Shown: positions 24,334 through 32,631 of the stretch, piece after piece
Position numbering within the stretch: position 1 is the stretch's first letter
Layout of the letters: each line of letters opens with the position of its first letter
NCBI RefSeq assembly: GCF_003265995.1
Contig: NZ_MVJN01000006.1
Span: 248,001 to 312,000 of the forward strand
DNA from: Legionella quinlivanii
GTDB lineage: Bacteria; Pseudomonadota; Gammaproteobacteria; Legionellales; Legionellaceae
Length of the DNA stretch: 64,000 nucleotides
Direction: 5' to 3'
Position numbers and translations under genes: made by a program
The notes under the pieces: model-generated
The model's database searches: none
What the model saw: only the letters and a program-made list of their open reading frames with translations
Told to the model about the DNA's origin: nothing

Positions 24334-24621
24334 ATGGTTAACTCCATTAACGATTCCCATAATTTTAAGCAGCTGGATCCAGAGATTAAATTAAAAAACT
24401 CCCAGCAACTTCATCAAAATCGGAATGCTTCTGGTGCAAGTAATGTCAGTTTAAGCGATGTAACCAAGCAAATTGCCATGCTAAAAAAGTATGTTACAGA
24501 TACCGAAGTTGTCAATGAAGCTCGAATTGAGTTTATTAAAAGTCAGATTGCCAGCGGGCAATATGAAATGTCTGGCCGACAAATTGCCGCCAATATGCTT
24601 AATCAAATGCAATCATTTTAA
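24334..24621 (+). CDS. flgM: FlgM, anti-sigma-28 factor
   Basis: FlgM binds FliA (sigma-28) until the hook-basal body is complete and FlgM is exported. The protein has 95 residues: an unstructured N-terminal half (KNSQQLHQNRNASGASNVSLSDV) and the C-terminal FliA-binding helices (about 45-95, VVNEARIEFIKSQIASGQYEMSGRQIAANML), which are the family hallmark. The start at 24334 has GAGGA 7 bases upstream and lies just downstream of a sigma-28 promoter, giving the usual late-gene feedback. flgN follows 8 bases after the stop. Confidence 0.9.
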   Translation: MVNSINDSHNFKQLDPEIKLKNSQQLHQNRNASGASNVSLSDVTKQIAMLKKYVTDTEVVNEARIEFIKSQIASGQYEMSGRQIAANMLNQMQSF

Positions 24622-24629
24622 GGACTGTG

Positions 24630-25124
24630 ATGACTTCTCCTCAGGCTTCAACACTGGTTTCATTGCTAGCCAATGAAATTCATTTGCTCAATAACCTATG
24701 TAATGTCCTGGCTCAGGAAAAAGAGATTCTTCTTAACAGGCAATTTGAGAATCTGGAAAGCCTTGCTAATCAAAAACAGGAGTTATCAGAGCAATTGGAA
24801 GCAAGCGGAAAACAGCGCAGTGAATTGCTCACCTCCTCTTCCAATTCTTCAGAGCATAAGAACGCACTGGAGATTTTTCTAAATGGCTGTTCCGCTGAAG
24901 AAGCCGGTCAGATTAAACGACTCAATGAAGAACTTGCAAACAAATTAATCCATTGCCGTGAGCTCAACACTGTTAACGGGCAGGTGATCGTCACTAATCT
25001 GAATATTCGCCAGGAACTGGTCCAGATTTTACATGGACAACACCCGGCAGAAGCAGTTAATACCTACACTTCCACAGGCGATTTAAACTCAAAAGCGGGC
25101 TCAAATCATCATGAGAAAGCCTGA
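24630..25124 (+). CDS. flgN: FlgN, flagellar hook-associated protein chaperone
   Basis: FlgN is the type III export chaperone for FlgK and FlgL. The 164-residue protein is nearly all helical and coiled coil, with the typical N-terminal pattern LLANEIHLLNNLCNVLAQEKEILLNRQFENLESLANQKQEL and a C-terminal tail that would bind substrates. The ATG at 24630 has AAGGA 5 bases upstream. It is transcribed with flgM from the sigma-28 promoter. Confidence 0.88.
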   Translation: MTSPQASTLVSLLANEIHLLNNLCNVLAQEKEILLNRQFENLESLANQKQELSEQLEASGKQRSELLTSSSNSSEHKNALEIFLNGCSAEEAGQIKRLNEELANKLIHCRELNTVNGQVIVTNLNIRQELVQILHGQHPAEAVNTYTSTGDLNSKAGSNHHEKA

Positions 25125-25226
25125 TTCATATGAGTGTTCAAATTGACATCATTTTGTAAAAAATACCATTGATAAACCTGTGCAATAAATGTATTATTTG
25201 CCTTAAATCAAGCATTGAGTATATTC

Positions 25227-27419
25227 ATGCCTCATAAAAATACTTTATATAATTTTATTGCCCACTATATTGACGGCCAGAAAAAACTGGTTAACGTAAG
25301 AAAGTTAAAGCCTTTAACAACACTGGACAAGAAAGATTATTATCTGATAGACCTCGAAATGCCAAGGCCAATGACTTTCGACCTGGACGACAAAAAGCTA
25401 GAGCTTATCGAGCATCATATCAGCGTTTATGCAACAGAAAGCAATGGCATTCCTTCATTAAGCCAGTACCATTACACTGTCAAATTAAAGGCAGTCAAGC
25501 CAGAAGAAGCTAAAAGAGAGCCAGATCCGCTGTCAGATCACTATATTCTCCATATTTACTTTAATGAGAAAGACGAGTTAACCAAACTCCCTTCATTAAA
25601 TTTTGTCAGTAAAGGTCGACAGAAAACCGTTTCCCTTGATCATGATTTAATCGGTAAATTCCTGGCGTTGTCAGAAGAAATGATTCGACCTACATTAATG
25701 CAATTACGAGCGCTCAAAAAAGAATGTATTGAACAATTACAGCAGCAGTATCAGATAGAAGAAGCAAGAGCAAGCGAGCTTTCCACTGATCTGAAGAAAA
25801 ATGCGGCCGAGCATAAGCAGGTCATACAACGAATGATTGCCATTCGGCTTCAATTAGACCCTCTTTTCAAGCATGATACCAATGCAGCAGTTGCTGAAAT
25901 GCTTGGTGCTATCCGGTTTAAATCGCCTATTGCCCAGGAAAAACCTCCATTACCGCCGACAAAAACTGTGGAGGAGAAAAAATCAGTGCCCGTTAGTCAC
26001 TCCAGGCATAAAAACAAACAACCGAAAAAATCATCAAAAAAAGAAAAAATCAGGCCGTCTGAAAAAGAATTTGAGAGCGGCTTACAGAGGCTGGCTCGAG
26101 AATTTGCGAAGCTTCAGTCAGAAAATAGCAGCAAACTGGCTATCGATTTATGTAATATGTTCGCAAAGACAAGCGAACTATCCATCGTTGCTATTGATGC
26201 GAGACCTTCACAAACAGGTTTAAGCGAATTAAACCTTTTGCGTCTGCAGATACAAACCACAGGCGAGAAACTGCTGAAGCAGCTTGTTAAAGATAAAAAC
26301 TTTGCCCTCGCCTCTACACTTTATCCTTTTCATTCCAGCCTTGAACAACGTCTGATTAATGAGGCTCTGAGTTGCGGCGATGATCTATTTCTCGATTTTT
26401 TAATTCAGTGCAGTGAACATGATCTCAATTATCAGCCACTAAGAATACGAGAACAATTTTACCATTCCCCTATACATTATTGTCTCCAGACTTGCCGGGG
26501 GAGCATTGACATGTCTGGCTGCTTCAGCACATTACTTAAACACAATGCTTCTTTACTGGTTCCTGATGAACAGGGAATACCATTGGCCTGCATAATATTA
26601 AGCGATCCTAATCATCCTTTTCAGAAACCCCTGACAGCCAGCAGGAAATTAACCAAGGATTTTTATTTCAAGCTTGTTAGTCATTTAGAGAGCTATCTTT
26701 CCAATCATGATCTGGATGAAGCGAATGCAGAGCGATTGGCGATTGAAATTGACGTATATAGAAATCGTGCCCAATCTGCAGTACTTGCTCAGGAACTGAA
26801 TGATATGTCGGAACTATCTAACGTAAGTAATATGGTAGAGTTAGCAGTTCATATCGGCAACGAACAGGTTCACAAGCTTGAAAGAGCTCCGGAAATCATC
26901 GAGGCCATAGATAATTTTAATCGAGTTGCCCTGGAGTTTAAGAGAAGACAGGTTCGCAGCAGTTGCTTAAGGACTCGGTCTATAAAAGAAATGATTAGCG
27001 ACTTATTTTCCCATACGCCCGAGAATATCAAAACGATGAGCTATGAAGAAATTCTTAAATGGCGGCTGACTTTGTTTGAAAGTGCGCAAGGCCTGTTCCA
27101 GGAGATGGGAGAGTATGTTTCCATACTGCCAGCCGGCAGCAGGAGAAAAGTGGTGAAGGCGCATCGCGGAATCATGGATAAATGTGATGAGGTGATCAGA
27201 GTGGCTCAATGTACACCTGCCGAGTCAAGCGCTGCCAATATCTTCTCTTTTTTCGCCTCTGGTCTATGCAGCGCCCTGGAGGCGCAGAAAGAGAAAGAAG
27301 ATCAGGTGGAAAAAGGAGCCATATCACAGAATCTGTATGCTTTTCATTCTAACTCTTTGAGCAGCTCCGATGGAGAGGATAGTCCTTCCCCTTCCGGTAG
27401 AGAAATCGTGAAAAGATAA
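25227..27419 (+). CDS. Large lineage-specific protein, candidate Dot/Icm effector
   Basis: I do not recognise a family for this 730-residue protein. Visible features: a beta-rich N-terminal part (1-165); a coiled coil (about 165-225, LRALKKECIEQLQQQYQIEEARASEL); a Pro/Lys-rich linker (about 240-285) with a basic run KNKQPKKSSKKEK; a helical region that includes an ankyrin-like stretch near 415-460 (SPIHYCLQTCRG...LLKHNASLLVPDEQGIPLACII); and a polar tail SLSSSDGEDSPSPSGREIVKR. The size, the eukaryote-like modular build and the Ser/Glu-rich C-terminus fit a Dot/Icm type IV substrate, but this is inference. The start is the ATG at 25227; a TTG four codons earlier is possible. It lies just after flgN and ends at a hairpin terminator. 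Confidence 0.75.
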   Translation: MPHKNTLYNFIAHYIDGQKKLVNVRKLKPLTTLDKKDYYLIDLEMPRPMTFDLDDKKLELIEHHISVYATESNGIPSLSQYHYTVKLKAVKPEEAKREPDPLSDHYILHIYFNEKDELTKLPSLNFVSKGRQKTVSLDHDLIGKFLALSEEMIRPTLMQLRALKKECIEQLQQQYQIEEARASELSTDLKKNAAEHKQVIQRMIAIRLQLDPLFKHDTNAAVAEMLGAIRFKSPIAQEKPPLPPTKTVEEKKSVPVSHSRHKNKQPKKSSKKEKIRPSEKEFESGLQRLAREFAKLQSENSSKLAIDLCNMFAKTSELSIVAIDARPSQTGLSELNLLRLQIQTTGEKLLKQLVKDKNFALASTLYPFHSSLEQRLINEALSCGDDLFLDFLIQCSEHDLNYQPLRIREQFYHSPIHYCLQTCRGSIDMSGCFSTLLKHNASLLVPDEQGIPLACIILSDPNHPFQKPLTASRKLTKDFYFKLVSHLESYLSNHDLDEANAERLAIEIDVYRNRAQSAVLAQELNDMSELSNVSNMVELAVHIGNEQVHKLERAPEIIEAIDNFNRVALEFKRRQVRSSCLRTRSIKEMISDLFSHTPENIKTMSYEEILKWRLTLFESAQGLFQEMGEYVSILPAGSRRKVVKAHRGIMDKCDEVIRVAQCTPAESSAANIFSFFASGLCSALEAQKEKEDQVEKGAISQNLYAFHSNSLSSSDGEDSPSPSGREIVKR

Positions 27420-27435
27420 AACATAGCCCATCAAT

Positions 27436-27465
27436 CCGTCATTGCATTCCTTTCAGCAATGACGG
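27436..27465. terminator. Bidirectional hairpin terminator
   Basis: A perfect 10-bp stem CCGTCATTGC/GCAATGACGG with a 10-base loop lies between the convergent candidate effector gene and the SDR gene. GGGATTT follows on the plus strand. Confidence 0.75.
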
Positions 27466-27477
27466 GATTTAACCGGC

Positions 27478-28221
27478 TTATTTTGCCTGCATTCTCAACG
27501 CACCATCCAACCGAATCACTTCACCATTCATCATCTGATTTTCAATAATGTGAATGACTAATGCAGCGAACTCCTCCGGCTTACCCAGTCTTTTGGGAAA
27601 TGTCACCGTTGCAGCCAGTTTATCCTGAACCTCCTGCGGCATATTTAATAATAAGGGGGTGGCAATCAAACCAGGAGCAATAGTATTCACACGAATGGCA
27701 TGTTCCGCCAGTTCTCTTGCTGCAGGTAGTGTCATGGCGACAACACCACCCTTGGAAGCACTATAGGCCAATTGTCCAATTTGTCCTTCAAAAGCAGCAA
27801 TTGAGGCCGTATTAATTATCACACCTCGCTCACCGCTATTCTCATCTATTGCTAAACGAGTCATGGCTTCAGCCACCAATCGCATCACATTGAATGTACC
27901 AATAAGATTAATGTCGATGACCTGGCGGAATGCTGCAAGCGGCATAGCTCCTTCGCGGCCAATCATTTTCTTTGCCGGTGCGATACCTGCGCAATTAATG
28001 CAAATACGGGGGGTACCTAATTGCTCAATGGTTTCCTGCAGGGCACGCTCCACTTCGGATTCAGAACTCACATCACAGGCTATGGACAAATCCCCTTTTT
28101 CAGTACTTGTTTTATCCCAGATAGCCACTCGAGCACCCGCTTTCATTAATGCGTTCGCGCATGCCCATCCCATGCCGGATGCACCACCCGTTATCACTGC
28201 AATTTGATTGTTAAGACTCAC
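27478..28221 (-). CDS. Short-chain dehydrogenase, 3-hydroxyacyl-CoA dehydrogenase (HSD10)-like
   Basis: An NAD-dependent short-chain dehydrogenase/reductase of 247 residues. The cofactor motif is TGGASGMG (about residue 11), the structural NCAG is at about 84, and the catalytic Ser and Tyr-x-x-x-Lys are in NTASIAAFEGQIGQLAYSASKGG. The IAPGLIATPLL stretch and the R-L-G-K-P-E-E-F ending resemble the type II 3-hydroxyacyl-CoA dehydrogenase (HSD17B10) group used in fatty-acid and isoleucine breakdown. No other beta-oxidation gene is adjacent, so substrate is tentative. The isochorismatase-like gene lies 10 bases upstream on the same strand. Confidence 0.88.
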   Translation of the reverse strand: MSLNNQIAVITGGASGMGWACANALMKAGARVAIWDKTSTEKGDLSIACDVSSESEVERALQETIEQLGTPRICINCAGIAPAKKMIGREGAMPLAAFRQVIDINLIGTFNVMRLVAEAMTRLAIDENSGERGVIINTASIAAFEGQIGQLAYSASKGGVVAMTLPAARELAEHAIRVNTIAPGLIATPLLLNMPQEVQDKLAATVTFPKRLGKPEEFAALVIHIIENQMMNGEVIRLDGALRMQAK

Positions 28222-28231
28222 TTAGCTTCCC

Positions 28232-28774
28232 TCATTTCAAATATTGTTGGCTTAATCGTTTAAATTCCGCGCTTCCCGCTTTTTCAACCCATTCAAAAAA
28301 TACCATTTCTGAAGTAACCAGTTGAATACCAGCCTGTTTCATTCGCTTCAAACCATATTTCCAGTCAAGCGTCTTTCGGCTGCCCACCGCATCGACAACT
28401 ACAAACACCTCATACCCTGCCTCAATTAATTCCATCGCGGTTTGCAGAACACAAACATGGGCCTCTATTCCAATTAGAACGGTTTGTTTTCTGTTCAGAT
28501 TTTTTAGCGTGGAAATAAAATTGGGCTCACGGTGACAGGAAAAATACACTTTTTCAAAAGTTTCTGCACATTCAAGCGACTGAAGTTCATCCACTGTATG
28601 ACCTAAACCAGAAGGATACTGCTCACTCACTAAACAGGGAACTGACAAATCACTTGCCAGCGACATTAACCATTTGCAGCGCTCAATAATTGCTTGAGAA
28701 TGCTCTATCAGAGGCGCCAGTTTTTTTTGTACATCAATTAGTAATAAACATGAATTTTCTTTTTTGAGCAGCAT
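28232..28774 (-). CDS. Isochorismatase-family cysteine hydrolase (YcaC-like)
   Basis: This 180-residue member of the isochorismatase-like hydrolase superfamily shows the catalytic Asp in CLLLIDVQKKLAP (about residue 14) and the nucleophilic Cys in GIEAHVCVLQTAMEL (about residue 107), with the usual cis-peptide context. YcaC-type enzymes hydrolyse small amides or imides; the substrate is unknown here. The start at 28774 has AAGGAAG 5 bases upstream; the open frame continues to 28825 without a better site. It probably forms a two-gene unit with the SDR gene. Confidence 0.88.
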   Translation of the reverse strand: MLLKKENSCLLLIDVQKKLAPLIEHSQAIIERCKWLMSLASDLSVPCLVSEQYPSGLGHTVDELQSLECAETFEKVYFSCHREPNFISTLKNLNRKQTVLIGIEAHVCVLQTAMELIEAGYEVFVVVDAVGSRKTLDWKYGLKRMKQAGIQLVTSEMVFFEWVEKAGSAEFKRLSQQYLK

Positions 28775-28844
28775 TGTAACTTCCTTTTCAAACAGGTTAT
28801 TGTCGTCAGTGCGCATAAAGGTCAACTTAATAAGTTTCCCTAAG

Positions 28845-28930
28845 TCCTCTCTCTCCTCAGGGGAGAGAGTTAGGGAGAGGGGTTTTAATCAACCCTCACC
28901 CTAGCCCTCTCCCAGCTTGGGAGAGGGGAT
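28845..28930. repeat. Pair of REP-like hairpins (CTCTCCC...GGGAGAG)
   Basis: Two hairpins lie back to back: 28845-28882 (CTCTCTCCTCAGGGGAGAGA, then GTTAGGGAGAGGGG) and 28891-28928 (AACCCTCACCCTAGCCCTCT, then CCCAGCTTGGGAGAGGGG). They have the same layout as the terminal repeats of the DUF559 element (ACCCTCA-CC ... stem-loop) but enclose no gene. They sit in the 312-base gap 28775-29086; the rest of the gap holds the promoter of the his operon. Confidence 0.75.
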
Positions 28931-29016
28931 TTTCTCTATGCTGACACCTATGCGCTTGCACGAAAATGACCTTCGTCCCCATTAAGCAGTAATCACATCT
29001 CAAACCTCGCCGAATG

Positions 29017-29029
29017 TCAAATGATTTGA
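29017..29029. promoter_or_regulatory. 13-bp palindrome over the -35 region of the his promoter
   Basis: TCAAAT-G-ATTTGA is a perfect inverted repeat that overlaps the first four bases of the -35 hexamer of the promoter at 29026-29054. Its position fits a repressor or activator site; the encoded TrpR-family protein is the obvious candidate ligand. Confidence 0.5.
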
Positions 29030-29054
29030 CTATCAAATGGCATTCAGATAGAAT
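29026..29054 (+). promoter_or_regulatory. Sigma-70 promoter of the regulator-his operon
   Basis: TTGACT (29026-29031), a 17-base spacer, TAGAAT (29049-29054). Transcription would start near 29061, only about 26 bases before the first ATG. This leaves no room for a histidine-rich leader peptide or an attenuator. Confidence 0.7.
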
Positions 29055-29058
29055 GCGC

Positions 29059-29076
29059 TAATGTTATATTACATTA
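29059..29076. promoter_or_regulatory. 18-bp inverted repeat at the predicted transcription start of the his operon
   Basis: TAATGT-TATATT-ACATTA is a perfect 6-6-6 inverted repeat lying across the expected +1 of the promoter at 29026-29054. A dimeric repressor bound here would block initiation. It is a second operator candidate for the TrpR-family regulator encoded 11 bases downstream. Confidence 0.55.
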
Positions 29077-29086
29077 ATACACTATC

Positions 29087-29380
29087 ATGAAATCACACAA
29101 CCATTCTAAACGTTCAAACAACCATTTAATGAAGGCAATTTGCTCATTGAAAAATGAAGACGAAGCCACTGCTTTTTTTAATGATCTCTGTACGCCTGCA
29201 GAACTTGAAGCAATGGCCGATCGCTGGGAAGTGGTTCCCTTACTACGTAAAGGCTTATCTTATCGAACGATTCACGAACAAACAGGAGTGAGCGTTACAA
29301 CCATTACGCGTGTAGCGCGCTGTCTTAGCATGGGAAGCGGGGGTTATACACTGATTGCAGAGAGGTTAGATCAATCATGA
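29087..29380 (+). CDS. TrpR/YerC-family transcriptional regulator heading the his operon
   Basis: The 97-residue protein of the TrpR superfamily (YerC/YecD type) has a helical body (KAICSLKNEDEATAFFNDLCTPAELEAMADRWEVVPLLRKG) followed by the DNA-binding helix-turn-helix LSYRTIHEQTGVSVTTITRVARCL (about residues 59-82). It is the first gene of the histidine operon and overlaps hisG by 4 bases (ATGA). TrpR-family proteins placed next to his genes have been predicted to be histidine-responsive repressors (named HisR in comparative-genomics work). Here the promoter carries two palindromes that could be its sites. Ligand and regulation remain inferred. Confidence 0.88.
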   Translation: MKSHNHSKRSNNHLMKAICSLKNEDEATAFFNDLCTPAELEAMADRWEVVPLLRKGLSYRTIHEQTGVSVTTITRVARCLSMGSGGYTLIAERLDQS

Positions 29381-30258
29381 CAAAAAGATTACGTTTAGCG
29401 ATACAAAAAAAAGGGCGCTTAGCCAAAGAATCAATAGAGCTGCTTAATCGTTGTGGATTAAAATTTCGCTTACGAGAAAATGCCCTGTTATGCCATGTTG
29501 AAAACTTCCCTATTGATTTACTGCTAATTCGTGACGATGATATTCCCGCATTACTTTTCGATGGTCTTTGTGATGGCGGCATCGTTGGCGAAAATGTTTT
29601 ACTGGAGGCGGCACTAACTTTCCCTGATAAACCCTATTCTATTCTGCAAGCTTTAGGAACTTGCCGCTGTCGTCTTTCCATTGCGGTTCCAGAGTCATTT
29701 GACTATCGAGGTCCAGGATGTCTGGATGGTAAACGCATAGCCACCAGCTATCCTCTGATTCTTAAAAAATATCTGGATGAAAATAAAATCTCTGCTGAAT
29801 GTTTAACCCTTTCAGGCTCGGTCGAGGTTGCTCCGCGAATGGGCATGGCTGATGCAATCTGCGATCTCGTTTCAAGCGGACAAACACTTGAAGACAACAA
29901 GTTGGTTGAGGTCGAAACGCTTTTAAACAGTCAGGCATTATTCATTCAATCATCTTATCCCCTTCCTGATGAACTGCAAAATCTGCTCATCATGCTTAAG
30001 CGCCGCATTGAAGCGGTTCAGCAGGCACAGGAGAGAAAATACATTCTTTTTCATGCACCCCGTAATGCACTCCAGCAAATCTGTGAGTACTTGCCTGGCG
30101 CGGAGAGTCCAACAGTGCTTCCGCTGCCGGCTAATCCTGAGAAAGTAGCGGTACATGTCGTTTCCAGCGAAGGAATTTTCTGGAACACGCTGGAATCCAT
30201 TAAAGCAATGGGAGCCAGCTCTATTCTGGTTTTACCCATTGAGAAAATGCTGGAGTAA
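29377..30258 (+). CDS. hisG: HisG, ATP phosphoribosyltransferase (long form)
   Basis: HisG catalyses the first step of histidine synthesis, joining ATP and PRPP. It has 293 residues, the long form that carries its own C-terminal ACT-like regulatory domain for feedback inhibition by histidine. The start RLRLAIQKKGRLAKESIELL, the SGSVEVAPRMGMADAICDLVSSGQTL phosphoribosyl-binding segment (about 147-172) and the regulatory domain after about 220 are clear. No HisZ subunit is needed. It overlaps the upstream regulator by 4 bases; hisD starts 3 bases after it. Confidence 0.96.
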   Translation: MTKRLRLAIQKKGRLAKESIELLNRCGLKFRLRENALLCHVENFPIDLLLIRDDDIPALLFDGLCDGGIVGENVLLEAALTFPDKPYSILQALGTCRCRLSIAVPESFDYRGPGCLDGKRIATSYPLILKKYLDENKISAECLTLSGSVEVAPRMGMADAICDLVSSGQTLEDNKLVEVETLLNSQALFIQSSYPLPDELQNLLIMLKRRIEAVQQAQERKYILFHAPRNALQQICEYLPGAESPTVLPLPANPEKVAVHVVSSEGIFWNTLESIKAMGASSILVLPIEKMLE

Positions 30259-30260
30259 TC

Positions 30261-31562
30261 ATGATTAAAATTATTAACTGGAACACCCTTTCTGATTCTG
30301 CCAAAGAGCAAATCCTTGAAAGACCCATTATGACTAATGATCCCTCTCAACAGGTCAGTGAAATTATTTCCCAGGTCAGAACCCAGGGGGACAGTGCTCT
30401 GCTTGAGCTGACTGAAAAGCTCGATGGAGTGGCGTTGGATTCAATTCAGGTTGAGCCTGAGGCAATTTCCGAAGCCATAATTGAGGATAACGCGCTTGAA
30501 GCCATTGTACAGGCGACAGACACCATTACCAGGTATCATCAGGCGGTGCTGCCCTGTTCACAGACCATTGAGACAGCGCCTGGAATTATTATTGATAAGC
30601 AATATAGGCCGATTGAAAAAGTGGGACTCTATGTACCAGGTGGAAATAATACGCCATTAATTTCTTCCTTGCTGATGCAGGCCATTCCCGCCAAAATTGC
30701 GGGATGCCCGCTGCGCGTTTTATGTACTCCTCCTGATAAAACAGGTGGTATCGATCCTCATCTGCTGGTGGCTGCGCGCATCTGCGGTATAAGCACTATT
30801 TATAAACTGGGCGGAGCCCAGGCAATCGCGGCTTTAGCCTATGGAACAGAAACGGTCATCAAAATGGACAAATTATTTGGCCCAGGCAATCGTTTTGTGA
30901 CCGAGGCAAAAACGCAGGTTTCAATTGATCCTGAAGGGGCCGCCATTGACATACCTGCCGGTCCATCCGAGGTGATGGTCGTGGCAGATAAATGGGCTAA
31001 TCCGGAATTTGTCGCCGCCGACTTGCTAGCACAGGCAGAACATGGCTGCGATTCTCAAGTGATATTACTATGTGAGGAAGAAGCCTTTGCCTGCTCGGTT
31101 CAGACCGCCTTGTTAAGGCAAATCTATGAAATGCCTAAACAGGCGATCATTCGCCAGTCGCTGGGCATAGGAAGCATAATAGTCTGCAAGTCTGTTAAAG
31201 AACAGCTCGCTATAATAAATCGTTATGCGCCAGAGCATTTGATTATTAATCGCGAAGACGCCCGTGACTGGCTCAATGAGATCAAATCAGCCGGGACTGT
31301 TTTCCTGGGCCCTTGGGCCGCAGAAAGTATGGGCGATTATATCACCGGAAGTAACCACGTCCTGCCGACATTTGGGTATGCAAAGACACACAGCGGTTTG
31401 AGTACCGCTGATTTTATGAAATCAATGACTATCCAGTCAATTGATAAGGCCGGCCTTTTGGGCTTGGGGGAATATGCTATGAGGCTTGCAAAGCTTGAAA
31501 ATCTGCAAGCTCATGCCAATGCCATTCAGCTTCGTATAGACTCGGTTTACGCAGGAGAATAA
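30261..31562 (+). CDS. hisD: HisD, histidinol dehydrogenase
   Basis: HisD carries out the last two oxidations, histidinol to histidine, with NAD+ and zinc. It has 433 residues. Characteristic motifs are YVPGGNNTPLISSLLMQAIPAK, the KLGGAQAIAALAYGT segment and the zinc/substrate region LLAQAEHGCDSQVILL (about 257-272), with the conserved His pair in RYAPEHLII and the terminal HSGLSTADFMK. hisC follows immediately with a GTG start. Confidence 0.97.
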   Translation: MIKIINWNTLSDSAKEQILERPIMTNDPSQQVSEIISQVRTQGDSALLELTEKLDGVALDSIQVEPEAISEAIIEDNALEAIVQATDTITRYHQAVLPCSQTIETAPGIIIDKQYRPIEKVGLYVPGGNNTPLISSLLMQAIPAKIAGCPLRVLCTPPDKTGGIDPHLLVAARICGISTIYKLGGAQAIAALAYGTETVIKMDKLFGPGNRFVTEAKTQVSIDPEGAAIDIPAGPSEVMVVADKWANPEFVAADLLAQAEHGCDSQVILLCEEEAFACSVQTALLRQIYEMPKQAIIRQSLGIGSIIVCKSVKEQLAIINRYAPEHLIINREDARDWLNEIKSAGTVFLGPWAAESMGDYITGSNHVLPTFGYAKTHSGLSTADFMKSMTIQSIDKAGLLGLGEYAMRLAKLENLQAHANAIQLRIDSVYAGE

Positions 31563-31563
31563 T

Positions 31564-32631
31564 GTGACCATTTTAAATTTAATCCGACCAGAATTTGCCA
31601 GATTGATTCCTTATCGACCGGGCGGTGATGAGCTTAAATACCGGCTGCACGCTAATGAATCGCCCAGCGCACCTGTTTTGGCCCTTGACCTGCCTTTAAA
31701 CCAGTATCCGGATTATCAACTTGAGCGGGAAGTTCAAAGGCTGCTTGCAGGATACTATAAAGTCAATCAGGAACAGATTGCACTAACTCGTGGAAGTGAT
31801 GACGGTATCGATCTGTTGATGCGTTTATTTTTAATCGCAGGACAGGACAGCATTTTGCAATGCCCGCCCACCTTCCCCATGTATCGCTTTTATGCGCAGC
31901 TGCAAAATGCGGCTGTGATTGACTGCCCTTTGGACTTTAAATCCGATTTTAGCCTGGATTTCCAAAAACTGTTTTCAAGCTGGCGTGAAGGCTGCAAACT
32001 GGTGATGCTATGCAGTCCTAATAATCCCACTGGTAATTGTCTGGATATTGCAAGCATTGCCGAAATCTGCGAACAGTTTACCAATAAAGCGGCAGTCGTC
32101 GTTGATGAAGCCTATATTGATTTTTCCGCTCGGGAAAGTGCTATTAGTTTACTCCCGCAATTTGAAAATCTGATTATTTTGAGAACACTGTCCAAAGCCT
32201 ATGGACTCGCTTCTGTCAGAGTGGGAGCGGTCGTCGCTAACCAGGCATTCATTCAGCAAATAAAAAAGATTATCCCCCCCTATCATTTGGCAGCACCTGT
32301 ATTGAAAATTGCCGAATTAGCTTTGAAAAACCCGGAATGGCTTGCGAACTCTGTCTGCCACATTGTGGAACAGCGTCAAAACCTGATTAAAGCCCTGGAG
32401 GCTTTTGCATGGATAGAGATTGTGTACCCCAGCGAGGCAAATTTTATTTTAATAAAAAGCCCATATAACGCCCAGTTACAAGTCTGGCTGGCCTCACATG
32501 ATATTGCGGTGCGGCAATTGCCGAATACTTCCGAACTGCACAATATGCTGCGCATTACAGTCGGTAATGCGATGCAAAATACCCTGCTCCTTGACGTATT
32601 AAACCGTTTTAAACCTACAGGTGTTGTATGA
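31564..32631 (+). CDS. hisC: HisC, histidinol-phosphate aminotransferase
   Basis: This PLP enzyme converts imidazole-acetol phosphate to histidinol phosphate. It has 355 residues from a GTG start placed 1 base after the hisD stop, with GGAG 6 bases upstream. The class II aminotransferase features are the N-terminal [20 protein letters not shown] (about 148), DEAYIDFS, and the PLP-lysine motif [15 protein letters not shown] (about 207-221). It overlaps hisB by 4 bases (ATGA). Confidence 0.97.
   Translation: MTILNLIRPEFARLIPYRPGGDELKYRLHANESPSAPVLALDLPLNQYPDYQLEREVQRLLAGYYKVNQEQIALTRGSDDGIDLLMRLFLIAGQDSILQCPPTFPMYRFYAQLQNAAVIDCPLDFKSDFSLDFQKLFSSWREGCKLVMLCSPNNPTGNCLDIASIAEICEQFTNKAAVVVDEAYIDFSARESAISLLPQFENLIILRTLSKAYGLASVRVGAVVANQAFIQQIKKIIPPYHLAAPVLKIAELALKNPEWLANSVCHIVEQRQNLIKALEAFAWIEIVYPSEANFILIKSPYNAQLQVWLASHDIAVRQLPNTSELHNMLRITVGNAMQNTLLLDVLNRFKPTGVV

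Noticed and set aside
28845-28930. CRISPR array
   Set aside because: Only two hairpins, unequal, with no regular spacers; the same is true of the other repeat clusters in the window.
29054-29087. Histidine attenuator leader peptide
   Set aside because: The 5' leader is only about 26 bases and contains no short reading frame with a run of His codons.
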